In this document: piece after piece, positions 51,301 through 59,772 of the stretch
Layout: each line of letters starts with the position of its first letter
Position numbering within the stretch: position 1 is the stretch's first letter
Origin: Cystobacter fuscus DSM 2262
Lineage (GTDB): Bacteria; Myxococcota; Myxococcia; Myxococcales; Myxococcaceae
Direction of reading: 5' to 3'
Length of the DNA stretch: 64,000 nucleotides
Assembly (NCBI RefSeq): GCF_000335475.2
Contig: NZ_ANAH02000009.1
Location: 124,001 to 188,000, forward strand
The notes under the pieces: generated by a model
The model's input: only the letters and a program-made list of their open reading frames with translations
What the model was told of the DNA's origin: nothing
Database searches by the model: none
Position numbers and translations under genes: made by a program

Positions 51301-51419
51301 CGTTCCGGGATGTCTTCACCGGGCAGCAGGTCCGACCGGGACGGCACGGAGAGGGGGCCGTGCTTCCGCTGTCACCTCTGCTGGTGGGCTTCCCGCTCGT
51401 TCTGCTCGAGAAGGAGTGA
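48345..51419 (+). CDS. treY: Malto-oligosyltrehalose synthase
   Basis: 1024 residues from the ATG at 48345 (the frame is open further up). TreY features: STYRVQLHKGFSFEDARRIVPYL near the N-terminus, VLDVVPNHMGIETFNPLW (region I), GLRIDHPDGLYDPTAYF (region II nucleophile Asp), the long insert of the TreY family, and STHDTKRSEDVRARL (region IV). TreY converts the reducing-end glucose of maltodextrins into an alpha,alpha-1,1 trehalosyl unit; the partner TreZ, which releases trehalose, is not in this window. The stop is 3 bp before glgX, which has AAGGAG inside the treY end, so they form an operon. Confidence 0.95.
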   Translation: MRLDGTTVSGGDASQTGLDALAVAVYTRVRTDLLARGTPLSTYRVQLHKGFSFEDARRIVPYLARLGVSDIYCSPYLKASPGSTHGYDCVDHKQLNPEVGSPVQHEAFCNTVREHGLGQVLDVVPNHMGIETFNPLWFDVLENGPSSVYARFFDVDWHPVKDELAGKVLLPVLGDQYGVVLEKGELKLGFGDGAFVLHYYDRLFPVAPRQYERILARGLEALEARLGPADAHLVELQSILTAIHHLPPRTETDRARSIERNREKEVIKRRLAALVAASPQVAAYIAANVEAINGKPGDPRSFDELDAILEGGSYRLAQWRVAGEEINYRRFFDINGLAAMRVEDPEVFAEAHQLIFEWLRKGQVTGLRIDHPDGLYDPTAYFLALQERFFLERARAFFDTEHAARAEQWPEVERRLRERWRAEAGANVDSPLRKALYVAVEKIQGGRERIPESWAVHGTTGYRFANAVGGIFVQPNAEGPMTETYHRFIGEAPDFEGLVYEKKRLIMHNFMSSELNMLAHRLNRISEMNRRTRDFTLNSLRRALTEFIALFPVYRTYVDNERPEPDERDVRYIKDTLRHAKARNATLNVTIFDFLGDVLLRRYPEHLGEHERAEMLAFAMKVQQVTGPVMAKGLEDTVFYVYQRMVSLNEVGGEPEHFGTSATIFHERNHERAVHWPASMLTSSTHDTKRSEDVRARLNVLSELPEEWRQRVEHWSSLTRTHRSEMPEGPAPSLNDEYLFYQTVVGAWPMGGSLSGKALEEFRGRIRDYMLKAIKEAKVRTSWTNPDKDYEEGMSRYVEACLDEEKGRAFLADLLAFKRRIERPGQHNALGQLLMKLMSPGVVDTYQGCELWDLSLVDPDNRRPVDYALRERMLRSLEQETEKGRAELCTRLVADMEDGRIKLFVLTEGLRLRQRQAELFRKGGYRALSLTGPRADAAVAFSREHGSSVVIAVAPRYTLSALESGGLVAAYEETSLELPASYASMTFRDVFTGQQVRPGRHGEGAVLPLSPLLVGFPLVLLEKE

Positions 51420-51422
51420 TGG

Positions 51423-53561
51423 ATGAAGTGGTCGGAAGTGCTGCCGGGCAAGCCCTACCCCCTGGGCGCGACGTATCAGGGCAACGGTGTCAACTTCGCG
51501 GTGTTCAGCGAACATGCCCGGAAGATGGAGGTCTGCCTCTTCGACTCGCGCGATCCGTCGCGCGAGTTGGGTCGCTACTCGCTCCCGGAGCACAACCAGC
51601 ACGTCTGGCACGGCTTCATCCCCGAGCTGCAGACGGGCACGCTCTACGGACTGCGTGCCCACGGGCCCTACGAGCCCCGGCGCGGCCTGCGCTTCAACCC
51701 GCATAAGCTGCTGGTGGACCCCTACGCCCGTGCCCTGCACGGGCAGGTGGACTTCTCCGCCCCGGTCTACTCCTACCTGCAGGGGGATCCGGAGCAGGAC
51801 CTCGGCTTCGACATCCGCGACAGCGCCACGGGGATGCCCAAGGCGGTGGTGCTCACCGACGACTTCGACTGGGAGGGGGACCGTCCCCCCGCGGTGCCCT
51901 GGCACCGCACCCTCCTCTATGAGGCCCACGTCAAGGGTCTCACCCGGTTGCACCCCTCCGTCCCCGAGCACCAGCGCGGCACCTACGCGGGGCTCGCCCA
52001 CCCGGCGGTGATCGATCACCTGCTGCAACTGGGCGTCACCGCGGTGGAGCTCCTGCCCGTGCAGGCCCACGTGGACGAGCCCTTCCTCGTCAACAAGGGC
52101 TTCACCAACTACTGGGGCTACAGCACCCTGAACTACTTCGCCCCGGACGCGCGCTTCAGCGGCTCGGGTTCGCGCGGCGGCCAGGTGGCCGAGTTCAAGT
52201 CCATGGTGAAGGCGCTCCACCGCGCCGGCATCGAGGTCATCCTCGACGTCGTCTACAACCACACCGGCGAGGGCAACCACCTCGGGCCCACCCTGTCCTT
52301 CAAGGGCCTGGACAACTCCGCCTACTACCGGCTGAGCGACAAGGAGCCGCGCTACTACCAGGACTTCACCGGCACGGGGAACTCGTGGAACGCCACGCAC
52401 CCGTACGCGCTCAAGCTCATCATGGACAGCCTGCGCTACTGGGTGCGGGAGATGCACGTGGACGGCTTCCGCTTCGATCTGGCCACCACGCTCGGCCGGG
52501 ACCGGACGGGCTACGACACCCGCGCCGCCTTCTTCCAGATGGTGCACCAGGATCCGGTGCTCAGCCGGGTGAAGCTCATCGCCGAGCCCTGGGACGTGGG
52601 TGACTTCGGCTACCAGGTGGGCAACTTCCCCGTCATCTGGAGCGAGTGGAACGGCAAGTACCGCGACACCATCCGCCGCTACTGGCGGGGGGACGAGCGG
52701 CAGGCGGCGGAGATCGGCTGCCGGCTCACGGGCTCCTCGGACCTGTTCGCGCTGGGCGGACGCAAGCCCACCGCGAGCATCAACTTCATCACCGCCCACG
52801 ACGGCTTCACCCTGCACGACCTGGTCACCTACGAGCAGAAGCACAACGAGGCCAACCTCGAGGACAACCGGGACGGGGGCAACGACAACCACTCGTGGAA
52901 CTGCGGTGTGGAGGGCGAGACGAGGGATCCAGCCGTCAACGCGCTGCGCGAGCAGCAGAAGCGCAACTTCCTCGCCACGCTCTTCCTGTCCCAGGGCGTG
53001 CCCATGCTGGTGGCTGGCGACGAGATGGGCCGCACCCAGCGGGGCAACAACAACGCCTACTGTCAGGACAACCCCCTGTCGTGGGTGGAGTGGCGGCTCA
53101 CCGAGCCCCAGCGCAAGCTGCTGGACTTCACCCGGCGCATGAGCCGCCTGCGCCGCGAGCAGCCCGTGCTCTCCAAGCGCCGCTTCTTCCGGGGCGCCAC
53201 CATCTTCGACAGCGAGCTCAAGGATCTGGCGTGGTTCCGCCCGGACGGCCAGGAGATGAAGAAGGAGGACTGGGAGAAGCCCTTCGCGCGCTCGGTGTGC
53301 TTCCTGCTCGGCGGGGACGCCATCGCCACCCCGGATGACGCGGGCCAGCGCATCGTCGGGGACACCCTCCTGGTGCTGATGAATGCCCACCACGAGCCCA
53401 TCACCTTCCACCTGCCCGCCATCGAGTGGGGCGCGGACTGGGAAGAGGTGGTGGACACGAGCCAGTCGCGCGTCTCGCTCCACCCCCACACCCCCGCGGG
53501 GGGAACCCTGGTGGTGGCGGGCCGCTCGCTGCGGGTCCTGCGCCGTCCCGCCGTCGATTAG
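51423..53561 (+). CDS. glgX: Glycogen debranching enzyme (GlgX/TreX)
   Basis: 712 residues. Region I VILDVVYNHTGEGN, region II GFRFDLATTLGRD (nucleophile Asp), region III KLIAEPWDVG (acid Glu) and region IV FITAHDGFTLHDLV are intact GH13_11 elements, and the N-terminal CBM48-like domain (GNGVNFAVFSEHA) is present. It hydrolyses alpha-1,6 branches of glycogen and is thus an isoamylase-type debrancher. With treY directly upstream it probably supplies linear maltodextrins for the TreY/TreZ trehalose route, a common TreX arrangement. treZ is not adjacent. Confidence 0.94.
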   Translation: MKWSEVLPGKPYPLGATYQGNGVNFAVFSEHARKMEVCLFDSRDPSRELGRYSLPEHNQHVWHGFIPELQTGTLYGLRAHGPYEPRRGLRFNPHKLLVDPYARALHGQVDFSAPVYSYLQGDPEQDLGFDIRDSATGMPKAVVLTDDFDWEGDRPPAVPWHRTLLYEAHVKGLTRLHPSVPEHQRGTYAGLAHPAVIDHLLQLGVTAVELLPVQAHVDEPFLVNKGFTNYWGYSTLNYFAPDARFSGSGSRGGQVAEFKSMVKALHRAGIEVILDVVYNHTGEGNHLGPTLSFKGLDNSAYYRLSDKEPRYYQDFTGTGNSWNATHPYALKLIMDSLRYWVREMHVDGFRFDLATTLGRDRTGYDTRAAFFQMVHQDPVLSRVKLIAEPWDVGDFGYQVGNFPVIWSEWNGKYRDTIRRYWRGDERQAAEIGCRLTGSSDLFALGGRKPTASINFITAHDGFTLHDLVTYEQKHNEANLEDNRDGGNDNHSWNCGVEGETRDPAVNALREQQKRNFLATLFLSQGVPMLVAGDEMGRTQRGNNNAYCQDNPLSWVEWRLTEPQRKLLDFTRRMSRLRREQPVLSKRRFFRGATIFDSELKDLAWFRPDGQEMKKEDWEKPFARSVCFLLGGDAIATPDDAGQRIVGDTLLVLMNAHHEPITFHLPAIEWGADWEEVVDTSQSRVSLHPHTPAGGTLVVAGRSLRVLRRPAVD

Positions 53562-53605
53562 ACGGGCTACTTTTCGCGGGACGCGTGGCAAGGGGGTCGA
53601 CGGCG

Positions 53606-53631
53606 CCCCTCCCCCTGATTATAGGGAGGGG
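53606..53631 (+). terminator. Hairpin between glgX and the TerC gene
   Basis: CCCCTCCC (53606-53613) pairs with GGGAGGGG (53624-53631) around the 10-nt loop CCTGATTATA. It can terminate the treY-glgX transcript or attenuate read-through into the TerC gene. Its stem resembles that at 38663-38686. Confidence 0.6.
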
Positions 53632-53663
53632 TCCATCCCTGGTGGGATCCAGGAAGGAACCGC

Positions 53664-54656
53664 TTGAATACGAACGTCGCGCTCTGGGTGGGCTTCAACC
53701 TCTTCGTGCTGGCCATGCTCGCCCTGGACCTGGGCGTCTTCCATCGCAAGGAGCACGTGGTGTCGCCCAAGGAGGCGGGCCTGTGGACGGTGGTGTGGAT
53801 CGTCCTGAGCCTGGGCTTCTGCGGGATTCTGGGGCTCACCGGCTACTGGAACCACGAGCAGTCGCTGCAGTGGGTGACGGCGTACGTGGTCGAGTACGCG
53901 TTGTCGGTCGACAACCTGTTCGTCTTCCTCATGGTGTTCGCCTTCTTCCAGGTGCCGCTCGTGGTGCAGCACCGGGTGCTCTTCTGGGGCATCCTCGGGG
54001 CGTTCATCATGCGCGCGGGCCTCATCGTGACGGGCACCGCGCTCGTGCAGCGCTTCCACTGGCTGCTCTACATCTTCGGCGCCTTCCTCATCTTCACGGC
54101 GGTGAAGATGGCCTTCTCCAAGGACGAGGACGCCGCGGAGCCGGAGCAGTCGCTGGTGATGCGCCTCGGCCGGCGCTTCTTGCCCGTGGCGCGCCCGCCG
54201 GAAGGCGAAAACGATCATGGCAACCGCTTCTTCATCCTGGAGGACGGCCGGCGCAAGGTGACGCCCCTGTTCCTCGTGCTGATGGTGGTGGAGACGACGG
54301 ACCTGCTCTTCGCCCTGGATTCCATCCCCGCGGTGCTCGGCATCAGCCAGGACGCCTTCATCGTCTACACGTCCAACGTGTGCGCCATCCTCGGCCTGCG
54401 CTCGCTCTTCTTCGTGGTGGCCAGCCTCATGGACAAGTTCCACCTGCTCAAGGTGGGTCTGGCCATCATCCTCGGCTTCGTGGGTACGAAGATGGTCATC
54501 ACCTTCTTCGACATCCACATCTCCATCGGACTGTCGCTGGGCGTGATTGGCGGGGTGCTGCTGGGCTCCATCCTGGCCTCGCTCATCTGGCCCAAGGCCG
54601 CGGAGACCCACGGGGTGCCCCACCCGTCCGTCGAGCCGGAGCGCGAGGACGCCTAG
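53664..54656 (+). CDS. TerC-family integral membrane protein
   Basis: 330 residues from a TTG at 53664 with AGGAAGG 6 bases upstream. At least seven hydrophobic segments; the N-terminal NVALWVGFNLFVLAMLALDLGVFHR and the conserved acid/asparagine in VVEYALSVDNLFVFLMVFAFFQVP and VVETTDLLFALDSIPAVLG match TerC/Alx proteins, which are linked with manganese export or metal loading of secreted enzymes. The two D/E-N-rich repeats are probably the metal path. The 102-bp leader was checked for the yybP-ykoY riboswitch, whose conserved bases are not visible. Confidence 0.92.
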   Translation: MNTNVALWVGFNLFVLAMLALDLGVFHRKEHVVSPKEAGLWTVVWIVLSLGFCGILGLTGYWNHEQSLQWVTAYVVEYALSVDNLFVFLMVFAFFQVPLVVQHRVLFWGILGAFIMRAGLIVTGTALVQRFHWLLYIFGAFLIFTAVKMAFSKDEDAAEPEQSLVMRLGRRFLPVARPPEGENDHGNRFFILEDGRRKVTPLFLVLMVVETTDLLFALDSIPAVLGISQDAFIVYTSNVCAILGLRSLFFVVASLMDKFHLLKVGLAIILGFVGTKMVITFFDIHISIGLSLGVIGGVLLGSILASLIWPKAAETHGVPHPSVEPEREDA

Positions 54657-54762
54657 CTCGAGGGGTGAGCCAGGAGGGGGCCAGGGTCCTCGGCGGGGCC
54701 TCCCAGGCCTCCTCCGCGTGTTTGTCTTGCGTCCGGGGGGCTGGCGAGCCAATGGTGTGGGC

Positions 54763-55146
54763 ATGTCCTCCGTCACCACCGAAGGCATTCGCGTCTCCGT
54801 CAAGCCCTCCTATTGGCCGGAACGCAGCTCCCCGGACTCCCACCAGTACGCCTTCATGTACACGGTGGAAATCACCAACACCGGCCAGGAGCCGGCCCAA
54901 CTGCGCAGCCGTCACTGGGTCATCACCGACGCCAGCGGCAAGGTGGAGGAGGTGCGGGGCGAGGGCGTCGTGGGCAAGCAGCCCCGGCTCGAGCCCGGCG
55001 ATCGCTTCGAGTACACGAGCTGGGCGCAGCTGCGCACGCCCTTCGGCTCCATGCGGGGCGCCTACACCCTGGTGCGTCCGGATGGCCGCCAGTTCGAGGC
55101 CCGCATCGGTGAGTTCGCCCTCACCCAGCCCCACTCGCTGCACTGA
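54763..55146 (+). CDS. apaG: ApaG protein
   Basis: 127 residues from the ATG at 54763. It is a compact all-beta ApaG protein: GIRVSVKPSYWPERS, FMYTVEITNTGQEPAQLRSRHWVITDASG, and RLEPGDRFEYTSWAQLRTPFGSMRGAYTLV are the standard blocks. It has the fibronectin-III-like fold; the biochemical role is unsettled (Mg/Co resistance phenotype known in enterobacteria). The gene lies 10 bp before hemH and is probably co-transcribed with it, though the known pairing with ksgA/apaH is not present here. Confidence 0.95.
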   Translation: MSSVTTEGIRVSVKPSYWPERSSPDSHQYAFMYTVEITNTGQEPAQLRSRHWVITDASGKVEEVRGEGVVGKQPRLEPGDRFEYTSWAQLRTPFGSMRGAYTLVRPDGRQFEARIGEFALTQPHSLH

Positions 55147-55155
55147 GCTTGCGCC

Positions 55156-56235
55156 ATGCCACTCAAGGGTCTCCTCCTGGTCAACCTGGGCACGCCGGAC
55201 GCCCCCGAGACGGGCGCCGTGCGCCGCTACCTGCGCGAGTTCCTCAGCGACCCCCGCGTGCTGGACATCCACCCCGTGGGCCGCTCGCTGCTGCTCAACT
55301 TCATCATCCTGCCCTTCCGCTCGCCCAAGAGCGCGCACGCCTACCGCACCGTGTGGATGGAGCAGGGCTCGCCCCTCTTGGTGCACTCGCGCGCCCTCGC
55401 GGCCGCCGTGGCCGGACGGCTCGCCGACGAGTACGCCGTGGAGCTGGGCATGCGCTATGGCAACCCGTCCCTGCCGGACGCGGTGGCGCGCCTGCGCGCG
55501 CGGGGCGTGACGGACTTCACCGTGATGCCGCTCTACCCCCAGGAGGCCCCATCCTCCTCGGGCTCCACGCTGGCGCGCACCTATGAGGTGCTCGGCCAGG
55601 CCTGGGACGTGCCCAACGTGCGCGCCGTGCCCGCCTTCCACAGCCACCCGGCCTTCCTGGACGCCTTCGCCGAGGTGGCCCGCCCCGTCATCTCCAACGC
55701 CCGGGCCGAGTACGTCCTCTTCAGCTTCCACGGCGTGCCCGAGCGGCACGTGCGCAAGAGCGATCCCTCGGGCAAGCACTGCCTCGCCTCGGCCGGGTGC
55801 TGCGACGCCCTCACGGACGCCAACCGCCACTGCTACCGCGCCCAGTGCTACTCCACGGCGCGAGGGTTGGCCGCGCGCCTGGGACTGCCCGCCGATGGCT
55901 GGAGCGTGTCCTTCCAGTCCCGCCTGGGCCGCACGCCCTGGGTGAGCCCGTACACGGACCTGGTGCTGCCGGAGCTGGCGGCGCGGGGCATCAAGCGGCT
56001 GGCGGTGATGTGCCCCGCCTTCGTCGCCGACTGTCTGGAGACCGTGGAGGAGGTGGGGGTGCGCGAGAAGGAGCGCTTCCTCGCCAGCGGCGGGGAGTCG
56101 CTCACGCTCGTGCCCTCGCTCAACGCCCACCCGGCCTGGGTGGACGCGGTGGTGCGGCTCGTGCGCGAGTCGGCGGCGGCTACTTCGTCGCCTGCCGTTG
56201 CAGCAGCGCCGCCGGTACCGGCTCCACCGGCTTGA
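55156..56235 (+). CDS. hemH: Ferrochelatase
   Basis: 359 residues that begin GLLLVNLGTPDAPETGAVRRYLREFLSDPRV, the start of bacterial ferrochelatase. The active-site His lies in LFSFHGVPERHVRKSDPSG, and the C-terminal part contains SYQSR-like FQSRLGRTPWVSPYTDLVLPELAARG and CPAFVADCLETVEEV. It inserts Fe2+ into protoporphyrin IX, the last step of heme synthesis. CLASAGCC and the downstream cysteines (DANRHCYRAQC) may bind an iron-sulfur cluster, as in some myxobacterial and proteobacterial ferrochelatases. The C-terminus has an Ala/Pro tail. The end overlaps the convergent lipoprotein gene by 56 bp. Confidence 0.95.
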   Translation: MPLKGLLLVNLGTPDAPETGAVRRYLREFLSDPRVLDIHPVGRSLLLNFIILPFRSPKSAHAYRTVWMEQGSPLLVHSRALAAAVAGRLADEYAVELGMRYGNPSLPDAVARLRARGVTDFTVMPLYPQEAPSSSGSTLARTYEVLGQAWDVPNVRAVPAFHSHPAFLDAFAEVARPVISNARAEYVLFSFHGVPERHVRKSDPSGKHCLASAGCCDALTDANRHCYRAQCYSTARGLAARLGLPADGWSVSFQSRLGRTPWVSPYTDLVLPELAARGIKRLAVMCPAFVADCLETVEEVGVREKERFLASGGESLTLVPSLNAHPAWVDAVVRLVRESAAATSSPAVAAAPPVPAPPA

Positions 56236-57247
56236 GGCTCAGCACGCGCTCGCCCGCCGGCATGCCGGGCAGGGTGAGCCCGTGGGTGCGCGTGGTCATT
56301 CGGGCCTCCCAGGAGCGCCACCGGCCCGCCTTCACGAGGAACTCCCCCCGGCCACTCACCCGCACCTCGGCGGACAGCTCCGGCGGGGGCTCGGAGGAGG
56401 CCTTGGCGGCCTTGCCGCGGGCGTTCTTCTTCACGGACAGGGGCTCGTTCTCGTGCGCGTGGGAGTGCTCGCGCCGCTTGCCCTTGATCCGGCCCTGCTG
56501 ACCGGTGACGCTCTCGAACAGCTCGTATTCGAGCGTCGCCACCTGCTCGCCGTCCGCCAGGGGCGTGAGCGCGGTGAGCCTCACCTCGCTCTTGTGCTGG
56601 GTGTTCTTCTGCCGGAAGCCCGCGGGCAGGTCGTTCATGTCCACCAGGTCCGTCGCCAGGACCCAGGCGGAGCCCGGGCCCACCGGGTCCACGGGCAGCT
56701 CCAGCACCATCACCGCCAGGTTGCGCATCGCCCCGGACAGCCCCTCCAGCACGAAGCCGCGCTCGCTCATCTTTCCCTGTTGCGTCTCTCCCGCCGGAGC
56801 CTCCGGGATGAGGGCGAAGGGCAGGGCGCCCGCGGTGGGCGTGCTCCCGCGCAGCAGGAAGAAGGTGGAGTTCTGGGCGACGGGGGCGGCGGTGTTCTCC
56901 TCGGAGGCGGTGGGCGCGGCGCGCTTGCGGCTCTTCTTGCTGGCGCGGGTCTTCTTCTTGTTCGCGGCCGGAGGCTTGGGCTCGGCAGCGGCGCCAGGGG
57001 CGGTGGACAGGGTGAGCTGGTAGGCGGTGGGCGCGTCGAGCTTCCAGCGCAGCAGCACCTTGGAGGGATCCACCGGCGCTGGCGGCGGGGCGGCCGGCGC
57101 TTGCGCGGGCGCCTGGGCGGGCGGGGGCAGGGCGCCGGGCATGCCGCGAGGACGGGGGAAGGGCTCGATCCGGCCCGCGGAATCGTCCTTCTTGCAGGCG
57201 GAGATCAGGCAGAAGGCGGCGAGCAGGCCAACGAGGCGCCGGTTCAC
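56180..57247 (-). CDS. Lipoprotein of unknown function
   Basis: 355 residues from a GTG at 57247 with AGGAG upstream. A lipoprotein signal ends LISAC (Cys at residue 18), followed by a Pro/Ala-rich linker and a large region of basic Lys/Ser residues (AANKKKTRASKKSRKRAAPTA). The C-terminal 200 residues are strand-rich (VLELPVDPVGPGSAWVL, VAVEVRVSGRGEFLVKAG-like) with repeated Leu-Pro turns. No enzyme motif. It would be attached to the outer or inner membrane. The last 56 bp overlap the convergent hemH coding sequence, so the C-terminal residues are constrained by both reading frames. Confidence 0.75.
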   Translation of the reverse strand: MNRRLVGLLAAFCLISACKKDDSAGRIEPFPRPRGMPGALPPPAQAPAQAPAAPPPAPVDPSKVLLRWKLDAPTAYQLTLSTAPGAAAEPKPPAANKKKTRASKKSRKRAAPTASEENTAAPVAQNSTFFLLRGSTPTAGALPFALIPEAPAGETQQGKMSERGFVLEGLSGAMRNLAVMVLELPVDPVGPGSAWVLATDLVDMNDLPAGFRQKNTQHKSEVRLTALTPLADGEQVATLEYELFESVTGQQGRIKGKRREHSHAHENEPLSVKKNARGKAAKASSEPPPELSAEVRVSGRGEFLVKAGRWRSWEARMTTRTHGLTLPGMPAGERVLSLKPVEPVPAALLQRQATK

Positions 57248-57355
57248 GGGGTTGGCTCCTGGGGGAGGGCGGCGAGGGGGGGCTCCGGGAGTGGAGCCCC
57301 GCCCACTCTACGGCAGTGGGTCCGGAGCCAGAAATTGGCGGCCAGGGCAGGGGTT

Positions 57356-58342
57356 CTACTCGCCTGGAGTCCGAGGCGCGGCGGCGCGGCTCAAGCGATC
57401 CCTCACGGCGAGGCCGAGGCCCTCGGCCCGGGGCAGGCAGGCCACCAGCACGTCATGGCCCTGCTCGTCCGCCTCGCGCAGCCGCGTGTACAGCACGCGA
57501 GCCGCCGCGGAGGGCTCCTCCGGGACGTCATGGCGGGGGATTCCGGGGGCGAGCGCCAGTCCCGGGGGGCCCAGCACGGCCACGCGCTGGCCCCGGGCGC
57601 GCAGGGCCTCCACGCGCGCGGCGACCTCCGAGGGCTCGGCGAGGACGACGCCTGCCCGGGGCGCGTAGTGCGAGGCGAGGCTGCCCGAGACGCGCACCGT
57701 GGACGAGACGCGCACCGGCACTGGCCGCCCGAGGACGCGCGAAATCTCCTCCACCGCGAGGCCCCCGGGGCGCAGCACCGCGGGCTCCCCCTGGCTGAGG
57801 TCGACGATGGTGGACTCCACGCCCACCGTGCACGGGCCGCCGTCGAGCACCAGGTCCACGTCCGCGCCGAGATCCGCCCGCACGTGCTCCGCCGTGGTGG
57901 GGCTCACCCGGCCGAAGCGGTTGGCGCTCGGCGCGGCCACGCCTCCGCCGAGGGCTTGCAGCACCGCGCGGGCGAGGGGGTGGTGGGGGACGCGCAGGGC
58001 CACCGTGTCCTGTCCGCCCGTCACCGCGTCCGTGGCGCGGGGGGAGCGGGGCAGCACGAGGGTGAGGGGGCCGGGCCAGAAGGCCTCGGCGAGGCGCCAG
58101 GCGTCCTCGGGGACGTGGCGGGCCCAGGAGGAGAGCGCCTGGGCCTCGGCCACGTGGACGATGAGCGGGTGGGTGGCGGGGCGGCCCTTGATGGCGAAGA
58201 CGCGGCGCACGGCCAGCTCGTCCTCGGCGTTGGCGGCCAGGCCGTAGACGGTTTCCGTTGGCAAGGCGATGACACCGCCGCGCCTCAGCAATTCCACTGC
58301 CCGTATGAGGAGGTCCGAGGTAAGCATTCCTGTTGGGCGCAA
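57356..58342 (-). CDS. Sua5-type L-threonylcarbamoyladenylate synthase
   Basis: 328 residues. The TTG at 58342 is preceded by GGAGG with 5 bases spacing; an ATG at 58327 is a second candidate. The YrdC domain (LLRRGGVIALPTETVYGLAAN, KGRPATHPLIVHV, PSANRFGRVSPTTAEHV) binds threonine, ATP and bicarbonate to make threonylcarbamoyl-AMP for the t6A modification of ANN-decoding tRNAs. A C-terminal Sua5 domain (about residues 210-328; GSLASHYAPRAGVVLAE is its typical start) is also present, so it is the full two-domain form and not the short TsaC form. It is divergent from the SRPBCC-epimerase gene with only 20 bp between the starts. Confidence 0.9.
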   Translation of the reverse strand: MRPTGMLTSDLLIRAVELLRRGGVIALPTETVYGLAANAEDELAVRRVFAIKGRPATHPLIVHVAEAQALSSWARHVPEDAWRLAEAFWPGPLTLVLPRSPRATDAVTGGQDTVALRVPHHPLARAVLQALGGGVAAPSANRFGRVSPTTAEHVRADLGADVDLVLDGGPCTVGVESTIVDLSQGEPAVLRPGGLAVEEISRVLGRPVPVRVSSTVRVSGSLASHYAPRAGVVLAEPSEVAARVEALRARGQRVAVLGPPGLALAPGIPRHDVPEEPSAAARVLYTRLREADEQGHDVLVACLPRAEGLGLAVRDRLSRAAAPRTPGE

Positions 58343-58362
58343 TCTGGCCTCCGGAGGGGATG

Positions 58363-59772
58363 ATGGGCAAGTCGCAGGTGTTCGAGGCGCGCAGTCAGGT
58401 GCCGGGGAGCGCGGAGGAACTCTTCGCCTGGCATGCGCGCGAGGGGGCCTTCCAGCGCCTGACGCCTCCCTGGGAGCCCGTCGAGGTGGTGTCCCAGCAG
58501 GGCGAGGGCATCCACGAAGGGACGCGCATCCAACTGCGCATGAAGGTGGGGCCGGTGTCGCTGCCCTGGACGGCGCGGCACACCCGCTATGTGCCCGGCT
58601 CGCTCTTCCAGGACGTGCAGGAGTCGGGGCCCTTCTCGCGCTGGGTGCACACGCACCGGATGTGGAACGAGGCGGGGGGCGGCGCGGTGCTGGAGGACGA
58701 GGTGGAGTACGCGCTGCCGGTGGGGGTGCTCGGGAAGGTGGCGGGGGGCGGCTACGCGCGGTACCGGCTGGAGCGGATGTTCGCCTACCGCCACGCGGTG
58801 ACGCGCGCGGATATCCGGAGGCACGCGGCCTTCGCGGCGGAGCCCCGGCTGACGGTGGCGCTCAGTGGCGCGTCGGGACTGGTGGGCAGTGCGCTCAGGC
58901 CCTTCCTCACGACGGGGGGCCACCGGGTGAGGCGGCTGGTGCGGGGCCAGCCGGAGGCGGGGGACATCGCCTTCGCGCCTGGGCTCGGGGAGATGGACGT
59001 GGCGGCGCTGGAGGGCGTGGACGCGGTGGTGCACCTGGCCGGAGCGCCCATCGCCGAGGCCCGGTGGACGCCCGAGCGCAAGGAGCTCATCCGCCGCAGC
59101 CGGGTGGAGGGCACGCGGGTGTTGTGCGAGTCGCTCGCGCGGCTGGCGCGTCCCCCGCGCGTGCTGGTGAGCGCGTCGGCGGTGGGGTTCTACGGCGATC
59201 GCGGAGACGAGGAGCTGTCCGAGTCCAGCGTGCCGGGCACTGGCTTCCTCGCCGACGTCACGCGCGAGTGGGAGGCGGCGACGGCGCCAGCGGAGGCGGC
59301 GGGCATCCGGGTGGTGCACTTGCGGCTGGGAGTGGTGTTGGGGGCGGGTGGGGGCGCGCTGGCGAAGATGCTGCCAGCCTTCCAGGCGGGAGCCGGAGGA
59401 CGCATCGGCTCGGGCCAGCAGTGGATGAGCTGGGTGTCGCTGGAGGACGTGCTCGGGCTGGTGAACTTCGCCCTGTTCACGCCGGAGCTGCGCGGGGCGG
59501 TGAACGCGGTGGCGCCCACGCCGGTGCGCCAGGAGGAGTTCGCCCGGACATTGGGGCGGGTGCTGTCGCGGCCCGCGGTGGTTCCGCTGCCCGGCGCCGC
59601 CGTGCGCACGCTCTTCGGGGAGATGGGAGATGCGACGCTGCTGGGTGGCGCGCGCGTCCTTCCACGGGTGGCCATGCGCCAGGGGTTCTCCTTCCTCCAT
59701 CCCTCGTTGGAGGAAACGCTGCGCTTCACGCTCGGCGAGACGACGGAGGGTCCCCGCTTCCGTCATGGGTGA
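58363..59772 (+). CDS. SRPBCC domain fused to TIGR01777-type epimerase
   Basis: 469 residues from the ATG at 58363 (GGAGGGG at 58353-58359). The N-terminal about 155 residues form an SRPBCC/polyketide-cyclase-like lipid-binding fold (FEARSQVPGSAEELFAWHAREG, HTHRMWNEAGGGAVLEDEVEYALP). From about residue 165 it is a TIGR01777-type NAD-dependent epimerase (LSGASGLVGSALRPFL, VVHLAGAPI, SASAVGFYGDRGDEEL, MSWVSLEDVLGLV). This fusion is known in many bacteria, function unclear; the SDR half is homologous to YfcH and plant SulA. The active Ser/Tyr arrangement FYGDRG is kept. No operon partner. Confidence 0.92.
   Translation: MGKSQVFEARSQVPGSAEELFAWHAREGAFQRLTPPWEPVEVVSQQGEGIHEGTRIQLRMKVGPVSLPWTARHTRYVPGSLFQDVQESGPFSRWVHTHRMWNEAGGGAVLEDEVEYALPVGVLGKVAGGGYARYRLERMFAYRHAVTRADIRRHAAFAAEPRLTVALSGASGLVGSALRPFLTTGGHRVRRLVRGQPEAGDIAFAPGLGEMDVAALEGVDAVVHLAGAPIAEARWTPERKELIRRSRVEGTRVLCESLARLARPPRVLVSASAVGFYGDRGDEELSESSVPGTGFLADVTREWEAATAPAEAAGIRVVHLRLGVVLGAGGGALAKMLPAFQAGAGGRIGSGQQWMSWVSLEDVLGLVNFALFTPELRGAVNAVAPTPVRQEEFARTLGRVLSRPAVVPLPGAAVRTLFGEMGDATLLGGARVLPRVAMRQGFSFLHPSLEETLRFTLGETTEGPRFRHG

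Noticed and set aside
53562-53663. A yybP-ykoY manganese riboswitch before the TerC gene
   Set aside because: The conserved bases of that riboswitch were not found in the 102-bp leader; only a simple terminator-like hairpin is present.
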